Assembly (NCBI RefSeq): GCF_040939455.1
Contig: NC_134108.1
Coordinates: forward strand, 81,140,001-81,204,000
DNA: 64,000 nucleotides
DNA from: Microcebus murinus
Taxonomy: Eukaryota > Chordata > Mammalia > Primates > Cheirogaleidae
Direction of reading: 5' to 3'
In this document: one piece after another, positions 32,430 to 46,061 of the stretch
Layout of the letters: every line of letters begins with the position of its first letter
Position numbering within the stretch: the stretch's first letter is position 1
Translations under genes and position numbers: made by a program
Notes under the pieces: generated by a model
What the model saw: the letters and a program-made list of their open reading frames with translations, nothing else
What the model was told of the DNA's origin: nothing
Database searches by the model: none

Positions 32430-33095
32430 TATCTTGAGTTATTAATACTACTGTAAATGCCTCTAAACTGTTACCTATGCTTCTATTTCTTCTACACAAC
32501 CATCACTCTATCATAATCTTCACCATGTTAGTAAGTGCTTATTGTAATAGTAGTGATAATTTTATCCTTACTTAGAAACTACTGATGGTTACCCAAATCA
32601 CTAGTGTCAATTCATCTCTAGACATTAAAAGCCCTTCACAAACATAACCTTGTCTTCCTTTACTACTCTTCTTTTGCAATGTTCCTAGATAATATCCAAT
32701 CTCCTAAATATTCTTAAAAATAACATGTTCATTCCTATTTCTAATACCTGATTCATGTTGCTCTCTCCTACTAAAAGGATTTCACTTCATCCTTTGCCTA
32801 TCCAAGTCTTATCCATACTTTGATCCTAGTCCCTCATAATGCCTTTCCTAACATATTAACCCAGAGAGATGTCATTCTGCTCCAATTCATAGGGCACTTC
32901 CTATATATACTTATTAAAGCTTCATCATTATGTGTGCTTTGTATTTCTTTTAGCTGTTTTGTGTGTATATCTTATTTTCCCTGCTACACTACAGGGTTTT
33001 AAAAAGGAAAAATGAGATCCTACACTTTTTCATTAAAGTCCTCTCAATGCTCTGTACAAATTCATAAACATGTATTCAATGTATCTAGCATTATC
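32430..33095 (+). repeat. L2 3' region, diverged
   Basis: Pyrimidine-rich sequence with ATTCATGTTGCTCTCTCC, CATAGGGCACTTCC and ending AACATGTATTCAATGTATC, the pattern of an L2 tail in plus orientation. Weakly conserved. Confidence 0.5.
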
Positions 33096-33244
33096 ATTAA
33101 ATTCATGTAAATAATTCCAAAATATCTATTTAACAAATAAAATTCCTCTGAGAAAATAATTACTTGAATATAGCTTATTATTTTCCTTATGTATGCTGGA
33201 ACAAAAGTATGTAATTAAATTTAAATTAACACTGTACATCTTTA

Positions 33245-33460
<216 letters not shown>

Positions 33461-35076
33461 TTACTAAAATATATTTTAGAATACATAGGCAGAAAATAAA
33501 AATGAAGCAAATTGGTTCAGTGTACCTAACAGACTAACCCAACTAAAGAGCACCAGAATCTATACTTAACTAAAGAGCACCTCTATAAGATTTGTCCTGT
33601 TAGAGTATTTTCATTTATGTGATAATAAATATAACAAATTGCTAAAAGAAACTTTTTTTCTGAACACCAAGATCAGATAAAAGAAATTTTTGCTCTCTTA
33701 TAGACAAGACAGTAACTTAAAAAAATTAAGCTACCTAATTATTCTCTTCTAGTTCTACGTTGTACACAAAGTTAACTGCAGAGTTAAAAAGAAAATTAAC
33801 ATTTGTGAATCCCTAGTTAAATACATGAAAGGTTTTTCTTTGCTAGGTAAAGAGTTCTTAAATGAATTTCCACTTTTAAATTTAGAAAAAGAAGACTTTT
33901 TTCCTTCACTACAAAAGCCTGAAGTATTCATTTTCAAAAAGGTGTTTTTTAAAAAAGAAAACAGACAAGCAAAAAAGAAAAAATTCACAATTCCATCCAC
34001 TGAAATACATACTTTGGCATACATTCTTCATATGTGTGTATTTGTACAATTTTTTTTTATAAAAGTGGAATCAAGTCACATGTACCTTTTATAACCTGTT
34101 TATTTCACTTAATTTTTCAATAAATATGTAGGTTAATAAATGTAGTTTTACAATATTATTTTTAATTGTTAACTATTACATCATGAACATGTTATAATGT
34201 AAACCACCTAATGTTGAATATTTCAATAGTTTCCATTTTTTCCACAATTTCAAGAAAACACCATAACAATCATCTTTATCAGTAGTACATATTTTAAAAA
34301 GCAATTTAATTGCTGCTTATTTCTTTGGAATATAATTCTCCATGAACCTCTTGGGTTTCTGCATGTCTTGCAGAGACACTGACAGCCTTTGTTCCAGATT
34401 ATCTTTTCAAGGATGTTTCTACAGTGAAACATCCTACCGTGAACAATCTTAGAAGTCAGAGACGTGTCTCATAAAAGAACAAAGGGCATATTTGTTTACT
34501 GTTCTCTATAATAAAGATAAAGTCTCCCTCCAAGAAAAAAGTCAGGCAGGCTTATTGTCCATTATAAAAGATTCAGGTTTCCCTAAGGAAACTCAGGGTT
34601 CTTCTCCCGTAACATAACCTACTCACATGCAGGTGTCACATGGTACGTAGCTACTGCTGTGAGTATAAACCATCCTTGTCTTTGATATATCGGTCTCATG
34701 TCTTCTGCCAACATCCATGGCACTGTGGCAGGCTAACTTGTTAGCTTGCAAGTAGGACAAAATCTCAGACCCTTCTCAGTTGTTGAAATAGTTTTTCATA
34801 GAAATTTTGCACACATTCCAATTTATTATGAATTAAATGTGAAAGAAATATCATATTCTTACCTGTGCTGATCAAAATTTCATTTTAACATTATTAAATA
34901 ACCAATCTTGTACTTCCAGTTACTGATTCTTGTTAAAAATATATCGTTCCCCCTATGAGAAAGAAACAATATCTCAAACAAAACAGTTGAAATAAAAAAA
35001 GTCTGTCTTAAGGAAACCTGTGCTTTGTTAATTACTTCCTATTCTCAACTTATATAAGGTTTAGGAATAAGTTTTA

Positions 35077-35268
35077 TTTTATTTTTTTAATTTTATAAAT
35101 TTAAGGGGTACACATGCAGTTTATTAGGTAGATATATTGCATAGTGGTGAATTTCTGAGCTGTTAGTGTAACCATAACCAGAATAGTGTACAATGTACCC
35201 ATTAAGTAATTTCTCATCCCTTAACCCCCTGCCATCCTCCCCTACTTCCAAGTCTCCAATGACTATAA
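35077..35268 (-). mobile_element. 5'-truncated L1 3' end with target-site duplication
   Basis: Antisense L1 3' UTR (AAGGGGTACACATGCAGTTT, AACCATAACCAGAATAGTGT, CCCATTAAGTAATTTCTCAT). The 14-bp flank AGGAATAAGTTTTA is exact on both sides (35,063-35,076 and 35,269-35,282), showing an independent target-primed insertion truncated to about 190 bp. Confidence 0.9.
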
Positions 35269-36019
35269 AGGAATAAGTTTTAGAGACCTGTTTGCATTCA
35301 CAATTTCACTGATAACAACATTAACTATTATATCTCTCGTAAAGATTCACTTATATATAATTCAAAGTACAATAACAAATACTTTCTTAGTTCAGTAACA
35401 ATCCTCATGAATACCAAAACATTATAAGCTTATTAATCATTTTTAAGATGCAAAAATGCCATTCACCATTTTAAATAACTCCCTGAATAGAGGTGATTTC
35501 TGAAATTTCATATATATATATGTGTGTGTACACATATATGTATATGTGTATTAACATAAAGAGCTATTTAAAATAATTTGACCAAAAAAAGGTTGCCTGA
35601 TACACTATAGTGTTCCTCACATTTCAAATACTGCTTAATTTTTTGAAAAAATATATTTTGCCCTTGGTATTTATTTTAAGTACTAAAAATGTTGGAATAA
35701 AGACCATGTTCATTCTTCAGCAGAGTTTTTTCTTCTTTCCATCATAAAGATGTAGATTTACTGATTCCTACAACTGCTATTTTAAACTTTAATAATCATA
35801 TCAAAAGACTTTATAGTAACTATTTCTAAGATGATCAAAACAATGCTATCTTTATATAAGACATTCCAATTTTACGGAAATATCTTATCTAAGCTAGCTT
35901 CTCCTATACATATATTATTTTGTTCAAGGCTTAGATCACACTCTGGTTCTGACTCAGAGTCAAGTTTGGTCAAGTTTCTGTGCCTTAACATACTCAGATA
36001 TGAAATGGATATTGATTCA

Positions 36020-36110
36020 TTCAAACATTTATTAAACACCTACTAATGGCTAGGAATTGCAATAGGTACAAAGTACACACCTATATTCCTGACCTCAAAG
36101 AGCTAATTAA
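36020..36110 (-). repeat. L2 3' end fragment
   Basis: TCATTCAAACATTTATTAAA followed by CACCTACTAATGGCTAGGAA, complement of the L2 tail. Confidence 0.7.
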
Positions 36111-36629
36111 GCATCAGAAAGAGATATACTGAATATATATAAGCATAGCACAATGGTTAAAATATGGGCTGGGGGTCTGAGTCCAGATCTGACATTTTGG
36201 TAGCTGTCTTCCTCATATCTGCATTTCCTTTATGGAACATAGCAACCCCACTACCTAAATCAGTAGGCCTGTCAAATGGGAAAGAAAGAAACTTTCTTCT
36301 CATTTAAGCCATTTTATTTTTGGATCCCTATTACAGCATTTTGGCCTATTCCTTAATATAGAAATTAATACCAGAATCAGGGCATTACTATAACAAAAAG
36401 TATACAGGAAAACATACTACTGGAATACTACTGGCCCCTGTTATGTGGGAACAAGATAAATGATAAAACTGTTACCTACAATAACCTGCTGAACTAGGTA
36501 CCCACAAAAAGTACACAGACCCAGGAAAAGTAGATGAAAAATGCTACAACATTGTGTGTCAGTGGTTCTTTGTTGTGCTTACTCACGCAAGAATTGGCTA
36601 GTTTATAAGCAATGAAGGAAGGAAATAAA

Positions 36630-36930
36630 GCAGAGACCAGGCACAGTGGCTCGCGCCTGTAATTCCAGCACTTTGGGAGGCCGAGGCAAGAGGATTGCTT
36701 GAGGACAGTAGTTCAATATCAGCCTAGAAACGTAGCAAGACCTCATCTCTACAAAATATAAAAAAATTAGCTGGGCATGGTGGCATGTGCCTGTAGTCTC
36801 AACTGAGGCAGAAGATTTCCTGAGCCCATGCGTTTGAGGATGCATTGAGCTATGACCAGGCCACTGCACCTGGGTGCAGTGGGTGACAGAGAATGAAGGA
36901 AAGAAAGGAAAGAAAAGAACAAAGAAATGT
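36630..36930 (+). mobile_element. Alu, sense orientation, diverged
   Basis: Begins ACCAGGCACAGTGGCTCGCG; the right monomer has a deletion (TGTAGTCTCAACTGAGGCAG) and the copy ends in a GAAAG-type tail at about 36,895-36,930. Minus-strand frames here are Alu-derived. Confidence 0.9.
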
Positions 36931-38219
36931 GAAGCCTTGCAGCCAACTACTTCAATACCCCACATTTAACATCTTTCTCAAAGGACTTCTTTTAATATTT
37001 CTTGACAAAACAAAGGGACCCAGCTCTATAGTTAAGATTAGATTTAAGGATAATGCCATCCACCAATGTCTATTGTAGATAGTTTCAAGACAGTGGCTAT
37101 TAAAATAAGAAACAAAGATGTGCCATTGGGTGCACACAAGAGAAATAAATAAGGCAGGCTTATGAACTACAATCAACTAAGAACTCTGGTGTAATTACCA
37201 GCACACAGAACTGAATGGAGATAAAAATAAGATTCTGTTTTTGACAGAATTGTATTTGTCAAAACATTATAAACTAACCTGCAAAAGCCTGTGACTGTGT
37301 AACTTGTAAGCTGGCAAACCTGCAGTCACAGAAGCAGGCTATGAAAACTATTTACTTCTCAAAATGGACAAACTTTCAACACCAACTTCAGATGTGGTCA
37401 TGGAGGTTAATGTAAGGAAGAAACATCCAGACAGCAAAGACAGGGATCATAATGCAATGAACACAGGCATTCTTACCAGAAAGCAGAACTAAGGATATTA
37501 CTCCACTGCAAGGCATCATCATTCCTGCCCAGCACTGCTCTCAACCAGAGAATGTTACTCTGGTTTTTGCCTGTTTTCCCAAATGGGAGATTTTATGGGT
37601 GTTTTCCTGTTGTTGATCTAACACAATATGCTGGGTATGTGTGGGAGGGATAGAGGGGAATATAACTGTGTTTTGTTTACAGGTCACTAGACTTGCAGAT
37701 CTGACAGAGAGTACTGTGCCTCCCAGGGAACTTGCATTAACGCAACAAGTGGATGGCACCTGGGGTTGTCTCCATTGAAAAAGTGAGGTAGGAATATTTT
37801 CAACAGGTAGGTTGAAAGATGCACATAGATATTTAGTTGGCCAGAGTGGCAGACTATGGTAGACTATTTGTCATTTGTTTCCCTCTTCTTCCTAGCCAAA
37901 TGGTCACCCAGCCTGAGACTCTATTTCCCAATCTCCTTTGACTGGGAAAGTGATCCTACCCATGGAATGTAAACTTAAGTGATACATGCAATATTTGCCT
38001 CACTTATTTAAAAGGAAATTCTTTTCCCAGGACTTCGTCTGCCTCTCCTCCTTCCAGGCTATAATACCTTCTTTACAGTGACCTAGTATTGATTAGGACA
38101 AAGCCTGAAGAATGTAAAGCAAAAAGATGGAAAGATTCTAGATTCCTGAACATCTTACCACCTGCTCAGACTTTGTGATAGCAACTACACTTAATCTATA
38201 CTCTAATATATGCCCTCTC

Positions 38220-38560
38220 TTCAGGCTATTTTCAAAAAAGCACCCTCTGTCTCTCTTCTGTGTTCCAAACCTTCAGTGGCTTCCCATCTTATTCAGTAAA
38301 ATTGTCTTACAATGGCCTATAAAATGACATTATATAATATGGACATTCTATAACTTCTCTGACCTCATCTCCTCAACTCTGGTCTGTCCTCTCTCAAGAA
38401 CTAAACAAGGTGCAGAAATAGTTTCTTTCCTTTTACATAAGTGCTACATAGGAGACTTCACTGCAAGGAACTCCCTGCACCCATCAGGACCTGAGAGTTT
38501 CATGGCCCTCCTGCAGTCTCCTGGCTGGCTCAGAACCTTTCACTTTAACCTGAGCTTTTG
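38220..38560 (+). repeat. L2 fragment
   Basis: AACCTTCAGTGGCTTCCCAT, TCTTACAATGGCCTATAAAA and CTCTGACCTCATCTCCTCAA are typical of the L2 3' half in plus orientation. Confidence 0.75.
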
Positions 38561-38581
38561 AAGCTACAAGAATCAGCTGAC

Positions 38582-38905
38582 GGCCGGGCAATGTGGCTCA
38601 CGCCTGTAATCCTAGCTCTTGGGAGGCCGAGGCGGGCGGATTGCTCAAGGTCAGGAGTTCAAAACCAGCCTGAGCAAGAGCGAGACCCCGTCTCTACTAT
38701 AAATAGAAAGAAATTAATTGGCCAACTGATATATATATATAAAAAATTAGCCGGGCATGGTGGCGCATGCCTGTAGTCCCAGCTACTCGGGAGGCTGAGG
38801 CAGAAGGATCACTCAAGCCCAGGAGTTTGAGGTTGCTGTGAGCTAGGCTGACGCCACGGCACTCACTCTAGCCTGGACAACAAAGTGAGACTCTGTCTCA
38901 AAAAA

Positions 38906-38936
<31 letters not shown>

Positions 38937-38951
38937 CAAAAAAAAAAAAAA
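38582..38951 (+). mobile_element. Young lemur-type Alu with 14-bp target duplication
   Basis: Complete dimer starting GGCCGGGCAATGTGGCTCAC, with the middle segment AGAAAGAAATTAATTGGCCA and an A-rich tail containing six AAAAC-type units. The flank AAGAATCAGCTGAC is exact at 38,568-38,581 and 38,952-38,965. Nearly identical to the copy at 52,718, so both are recent members of one subfamily. Confidence 0.97.
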
Positions 38952-39319
38952 AAGAATCAGCTGACTTACCTGAGACTGAATTGCTCACTCCCTTCTCCTG
39001 GATCTGGCAAAGTGGCATAAAACTGAAATTATCTGGAGGTCTATATAAAGAAGGCTCCTTTCTGAGCCATTTCCTGGGTCACTAAGAGAGAATATAGTTG
39101 AGTAAACTATAAACTCCAATCCAAAGAAGCCAGAGGGGAACCCCAAACAGGAAATGACTCCAATACTAAATGAGAAACATGCTGAAAAGCCCTGAGAGAC
39201 AAGAAGGGATTTCTCTGCCAATCAAACCTGACAGGGTGAACAATCTGACAACTACCTTGTAATATCTTAGAGAAATTTAGTTTACTCTCAAACATTAACT
39301 AATCTCAAAGACATTCTTG

Positions 39320-39800
39320 GTCCTGTAGCACTACTCTGTCCAACATGGTGGCCACTAGCAACTTGTGGCTACTGAACAATTGAAATGTGACTAGTATGAC
39401 TGAGAAACAGAATTTTTAATTTTATTTAATTCTAAATTAATTTAAATTTAAAACCAAACACTGAAGCTATGTAAAATATTTTCTCATTAAACATAGCTTT
39501 ATTGTTTTGATATCACTATATTTTACTTTAACCATTAAAAATGTAGAGTACTAAAGAGAAAGTGTGAACTGAGATATGCTATAAAAGTATACAATGAATT
39601 TTAAAGACTTACTACAACAAAAGAGTGTAAATATCTCATTAATATGTTTTTATATTGATCACATCTTGAAATTATATCTTTGATATATTAGGCTACATTA
39701 AAATTAATTGTACCTGTTTATTTTTACTTTTTTAAAATGCAGCTACTAGAAAATTTTAAATTACATGTCTTACATATTTCTATTGGATAGCATAGTCTAG
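39320..39800. mobile_element. Non-autonomous hAT-type relic (about 480 bp)
   Basis: The left part reads CTCTGTCCAACATGGTGGCC then ACTTGTGGCTACTGAACAAT, the right part ATTTCTATTGGATAGCATAG. These are the two ends of a familiar mammalian repeat whose termini read roughly CAGTGCTGTCCAATAG. The AT-rich interior has paired sense and antisense runs. Family name uncertain; no coding capacity. Confidence 0.65.
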
Positions 39801-41929
39801 GAATACCAACCCATCGCTTTAACTGCTAAGCATATAGTAACTGCCTCAGAAATAGTGATAGGTACATAAAACCATGCATAACTTCTAAGACTACAGGGAG
39901 GCTCACTCCTATCAGATCATCAGAGAGACATCAAATATTCACAAAGGAGACTTCAGGCACGGATAGCTGGAAAAATGCGGGAGATGCTCCTGCACTATCT
40001 ACAGTGATCCTAAAGCAAGAGCTAACCACCTTAAATGCAGTCAGAATTCATGAGTGCTTCAAAAGCTAAAAGAGGATGTGGAAACACCTGAAACTAAGAG
40101 GCACAGATCCAAGGTCCCTCAAGATGAGCTGGAGACCACAGGGGACTATCAGATCCTCTCACAGAAATCAAGAAACAGCCTTGACTCTTGAATTATGAAC
40201 TCACAGATGCCCTGAAAATGTTCTTTCTCCTAAGGCAGAGCAGTGGATTTGAACAAACTGGAGACTTCAAACACTCTCTTTGTCAGCCTAAGGAATTAAG
40301 GCACCATTTCCATCAACCATGAAGGCAATGGCTCCAGTTCCTGAATTCAACTCCCAAGTTAGCAACCCTGGGACAAATGAACTCAGGAGACCATAAAACT
40401 GACAGTCCAAATCATGATGTTCAAAAGACAATGCATCAGGCAAAAATTGCCTACGGACCACCTTACCCTTAAAAATCCCTTAGAAAGGCCCCATGTTAGC
40501 AAATGACATATCATGATCATTAAGTACAACATAATCACTTTTTCCTCCTGCTTTAGGAAAAAATTCAGTTTCTTTAGCTGAACACTAGATAATGTAATAA
40601 ACTTACATTTAGGGGCCATATTGTACAAAAAATACACACACCTTCAAACATTCATTCAATGTAGTGAGCACCTCACATTATAATAGACATATGAGAACTG
40701 ACACCAAATAAAGGAACAGCAGATTCCCACACAATTAGATGAGGCACTCACACTATGACAGATATTTGGGAACCGAAACTAACATTTCAGATCCAGGCCC
40801 AACCAAGGGAAGAACACCTGACATGTATAATTAAATTCAAGTATGTTAAATATGAATATGATGGGAACAGAGAAATTTTCTGGATCCAGAAGGAGGTTAA
40901 CTTAATACATTTAATACTAGCTAGTCTAATTTTGCTTTTTCTTGGGACTTCTCTAAAGGAATAAGCAGGAAACCCAAAACAGAAGTGCCCCAGAAGCCTT
41001 CAGAATGCTGTTCTCTTGTGAATAACAAAGGATTCTTATAACAGTCATGTTCTGTAGCAGACTGAGGAAGAGTAGGAAGATGGATTTCTTGGTGGACTGT
41101 ATACTCAGGTGCCACCTTTCCTAAGTCTTACTCATCTATGGTAGAGGAGAACTCCAATCCACATAGGCTCTGGCCCTTATAATCTTTGAGCTAATCTTGA
41201 CCAAGTCAGACTACACAGCAATAAACTGAAAACAATCTACTATGTGGTATAAATTCTGGCCACCTGAGTTGGTTAGGTGTGCATTGGTTGGTTCAGTGTG
41301 AATATCCAAGCTATGGTCTTATTTCTTGATTTAGATTCAACCCCCTTCGTGGTTAGCTGAGACCCTGACACCCTGCCTATCTTTGTAAGCTCCCTTTTGC
41401 AGGGGCTAAACACGCTCAGTCACTGGATTATATCCTGTTCTAAACTGGCCAAGCCACCTGTCACTTGCCTGACTCTGAAGATCACCACTACTCAGATCAC
41501 TTTTAAACTTCTTTTGCCTTATCATCATTCACATATACAATACAACTTTCATCAGTAACAGCTCTCATAGCAAAGCTGAGCTCATAAGAATCATTAAAGA
41601 GGGCACATAAAATAAGGAAAATTATTTGTCTAGAAACTTTAGCCAACATTCTTCACTGATCAAAATGAACTCTTGAGGGCCAGCCTATGCCATATTGCAT
41701 GAATTATAAAAATATTTAAGAAAAGAATAGATTACTGAATTTTTTTCTTTGGGGAAGAAGGGAGATCTTCCAAAGCAAAGATAATAAGAATAGCTTAATA
41801 TAGCTTTTATATTTTAAAAATCTATATGTTTCTCTGTTGATAATACCAAATATAGACCAAATAGCAACATAAAATAAAAACCAAATATAGTCACTGAAAA
41901 TTTTTTGGCACACCTACTCTTGCACCAGC

Positions 41930-42070
41930 AGCTTTAATGATGCTATTTGATGTAATCCTCATAAAAATTTGAAAGAACTACTATTACTGCATTTTACAGG
42001 TGAGGAAACTAAGGAGCAGAAACTTTACATAACTTATCCCAAATCACACAGTAAGGAAATAATGGAATAG
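41930..42070 (-). repeat. MIR fragment
   Basis: CATTTTACAGGTGAGGAAAC and AAATCACACAGTAAGG are the MIR core in complement orientation. Confidence 0.8.
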
Positions 42071-43859
42071 CACAAAAAACTGAAAGGTGTCAAACTCCAT
42101 GGCCTATATTTGCAATTGCCTAATTCTAAAGTCCACACCTGAATTGCTATAGGAAATAGATTCAATGATCATCAAGCCATGAGATAAATGTGCCTCTACC
42201 AGAAGAAAAACTGAAATCAGAATGCAACATTAATGGAAAAAATTACTTAATAAATTAACTATATTCAATTTCCCAAGTAATTAATATTATTTCCTAATTA
42301 TGAAATTATTTCCTAATTATGTCTTTATTGACATTTCCCTGCTCCTGCAAAGGACTACTTTAGAACTCTACCACCAAAATTTGGCCCTTTACAAGCATTT
42401 TCATTTTATGCTATTATTATACTTTGACAAAATGATTAATTTTACAGAAAGGGGCTGGTGACAGCCTACATTCTAAAATTATGTGCTTGAGGAAAAAAAA
42501 TAATTTTCAGTCTTAAAGTAAACCTGAGTAAGGATGATGGTGTTCTAAAAATCTGGGGTTCTCAATTCCAAAAAGACAAAAGTGATGGTAAAGACTTCCA
42601 AGGTCTTAAATTATAATTGCCAATAAGCCCTCACTTTCTGGCAATTTTAGGACATCAAAGTGCAGGTGTCAGTTATCACTGCTCTAAAAACAATCATGAA
42701 TGAAGCAGCTGCATCCTATAAGGCAACTACAAGGGGATTTCAATAAAGGAATACTTACTCTATTTCAGATTAAATTAAGAACTATAGCAAAAGGACATTT
42801 CATAACACTTAAATATTCTCTGATAGAGACCTAATGCTATAAAAGGAAAATGCTATAATTTTCTCAGAATGGTTTCTCAGTTAAGAGATAGTAAAGTTTA
42901 ATCAAAATAAGAACTACCAAATAAGGCGTTTTTTCAAGTAGGAGATATCTTTTTATGGTTTAACATGCCTGATACCTTTATATTTCTGTTAAGAAAAAAG
43001 AGGGTAATTTTTATTTTAAATTTAGCACATCACTGATAACCAAGTATGTATCTGTTAAAAATTGAAAATCTTTAAAAATAAAATGGTAAAACACACTGAA
43101 GAGTTACTTTACTTTATTCCTTCTGAAAAACCTAGACCTGCCTAACAATTTGTGCATTGTTAACTTTCCTGAAAAACCATTGAGTCCATTAAGAATGCTT
43201 TCTTCTTTAATACCATTCCATTTCTTATTCCTATTCATTTCTAAACCTTCTTCCAGACAAAATGACTCATGACAAAACCGTTACTCCCTTTAAGTCTACA
43301 TGCCCCCATCTCCAACCATTTATTTAAATATCCATCACATGTACATATAAAAAAACTCATTTTTAAGCAGTCTTTCCTCAATACCTAGAATCAAAGCAAA
43401 GGAAATCCTTGCCTTTTCTATTCCCTTAAAAACTCCCCACTCTCAAGTGTCTATATTTACAGTAAACAAAGTGAAAACATAAGACAACAGAAAATTAAGG
43501 AGATAACCAAAGATATATAAGCATCACTTTTACATCTCCTTTCAGTGTCAACTCCTAGCAAACAAGGATATCTGTTTTACATATTGAATACTGTAATGTC
43601 TGTTTCACTGTATATGAACATTAATCCAAGCTAGTCCACAGTTCATTAGCATTGTACTACACTTTTCACAGAAGTCTGAAATTAAACAAAAAAAAAAAGG
43701 ATCTAAGTCCCAGTTTAATCTGGGATTTAAGTAGTCAACTGTACTCTTACTATATAGTCTAAAATTAGAGATAAAATTAAGTATTTTCATAGCAATTTTT
43801 GTCTGTGGTGGTCCTAAGCATATTTAAATGATTAGGACTTACTTTCCTATTGAGAGATG

Positions 43860-43995
43860 ACTGGGTGGCCACCTTTATTATCCACATTTTACAGGTGGAG
43901 ACACTGAGCTATAGAGGTTAAGTGGGATCTACATACTAATGTCATGAGTCATCATAAGAGTTCACATCTGACTTCTAGTCCTTGTGCCTGCTGTC
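43860..43995 (-). repeat. MIR fragment
   Basis: CACATTTTACAGGTGGAGAC, then AGAGGTTAAGTGGG and the exit sequence CTGACTTCTAGTCCTTGTG; complement MIR. Confidence 0.75.
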
Positions 43996-44367
43996 TGTGT
44001 GAATCCTCATTTTAATTTCTAAAAGCACGGGAATCAACTCACTAAAAATACCAACAAGAATTTGTAGGTGTTTACTTTTTTAAAAGAATATTTACCTAAA
44101 AATAAGAATATCGGCTTCTGAAGTATAAGCTTTCTTCAGAAGCAGCAGTTATCTCTATTTGCATTTGAAAAAATCATTAAAAAAAAACTTGAAAGCTGAG
44201 GAGTTCACCTCTTACCATAGACAATTGCTCATTTTTCTAAAAGTGTGGTTTAATGACAGCAGAGCCTCCCACTTTTACCTTTAAATCACTTTGAATAAGG
44301 GACCAGACTTTTTTGCTTCAGTATTTATTTCCCTTCTTAAAACAAAAACAGAAAACTTAATTCCTAC

Positions 44368-44456
44368 CTGACATAGACAACGTAAGGAAGAATTTACTCT
44401 TTGTGGACTGCTTTGAGATTCCAGAACGAAATGCATAATCCAGTTGATCTTCAACC
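44368..44456 (-). other. FAM135A: FAM135A 5' exon 2
   Basis: 89 bp bounded by acceptor TTGCCTTTATTCCAG ending at 44,457 and donor GTAGGAAT from 44,367, both good matches. It lies between the CpG-island exon and the start-codon exon, so by the known gene model it is 5' UTR. It contains an ATG at 44,436-44,434 (A at -3), after which 23 codons (starting MHFVLESQSS) stay open to the donor in phase 0. No other in-frame stop occurs in the exon. Its exon status is inferred from splice signals and position, not from a transcript. Confidence 0.75.
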
Positions 44457-46061
44457 CTGGAATAAAGGCAAACTTTACTAAAACTAATTGTTTCAGCAGA
44501 TGCCTTCAAAATAAGATACTTTATCATTATTTTTAGAAAAAGAAGTTTTATTTAAGCCAAATGAAGGAGGGGGGACTCCAAAACTGGTTAGAAATTTCTT
44601 TTGCCCAATTCAAAAATTTAATATTTCTCACATATTTCTCCTTCAGTAAGCACACTAATTCTATTCTTAAATTAGCAGAAACTATATGCATTTATTGAAG
44701 AGAACAGATACTCTCAGGAAAATGATGCAATCAATTGCAATAACAAAAGTATAAAATGTCAAATTAATAAATTGCATAAAACAGTGTTAAATTTCATTTA
44801 AGATTAGTTCTTGGACAACTACATTTACTAAAGGACAGAAAATTTCTAAATTTAAGCATATGTTTGTAGGTCAACCTTCAACAAATCTTAATCCTATAAA
44901 GGGTTTTTGAAGTCTGTACTCAATTTGCTTCTCCTGGCATACCAGGTAAACATAATTCTTAAAAATTAAAGCCTCAATCAGAAAGTGTAACAGGCTTATT
45001 GCTACTGTCATTCTTTTGATGATATTTCCAACAGGTGAAGAAAGAAGATGAAGAAATTTTATTAAATTGGAAACTGAACGAAGAATATTGAGTTCTAGGT
45101 TAGGTAGAAAGCAGAAGAAACTAGAAGGGTATGTGAGAACTCTTCAGAGATTTAATAAAAAGTAAAGCAAACGGACTGAAGTTAATTAGGAGGCTCGACC
45201 GATACAAACATGAAAAAAAAAAGTTTGAGAGGGGAAAACAAAAAATTAAGAATAGAAACTAGAACTAGGACCAGTACGGAAAAGGATGGAAAGACAGGGG
45301 CCATTAGAAAGCAATGAAATAGGGTGCTCACCAAGAGAGGGCTAAGGGAATGAGGGCTTCCAAAGGTAAGGTGGGGCACAGAACGAACTCTAGTGCAAAG
45401 CGATGCTAAAGCAAAACATACAATCGACGACTAACAAAAGAACCAGAATGAACTACCAAAAGGAGAAAAATGTGAGGAGAAAAGAAAGCCAAGATAGAAA
45501 TTACGAAGGCAACAGAGAAATGTGGTCGGCGAGGGGTAAGGAGCTTCGGGTAGGGAAGAGCCAGGCTCGGGATGCACAGTGAGAGGGAAGAAATCCAAGG
45601 GAAGCGAAGGGATATACGCTGCCTCCAACGGAGGGACCACCGGGGCGAAAAGGCATGTGGGGAGGCGCGGGATGGAAAAGCAGAACCACGGAAGGTGAGT
45701 AAAGGAGAGACAGGGCGACCAAGGCGGAGCAGGGGGCGAAGGCTGGGACACTGGAGGCATGAGGTTCAGGAGAAGCCGGTCGAGGGACGCGCGGTAGGGA
45801 CAGGCGGCGGGGCGCACCGTGAGAGAGGCGCGCCTCGGCCCCTCGCCTCCCGGAGAGCGCCCTGCACGGCCGTCCCCACCGACCTTCAGCGGGGCCGGGG
45901 CCGGGCTGCGACCGCAAGCAATCCTGTGAGGGGCCGCAGCGGGCAAGCGGGACTCGAAGAGGAGGAGGCCGCTTCCTGCCTGGCCCCTAGGAAAAAGGGA
46001 CGGAAGGAGGGGTCGTGGGTGTCGGGAGCCGGGAAGCCAGAGGGGACAGTTGGGGGCTTAC
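44457..46061 (-). other. FAM135A: FAM135A intron 1
   Basis: 1,605 bp from donor GTAAGCCCCC to acceptor ATTCCAG. The upstream third is CpG-rich; the rest is A-rich on the plus strand. No repeat recognised. Confidence 0.75.

Noticed and set aside
36893..37176. Overlapping ORFs on both strands after the Alu at 36,630
   Set aside because: Partly Alu tail sequence; no homology recognised, and they overlap on opposite strands.
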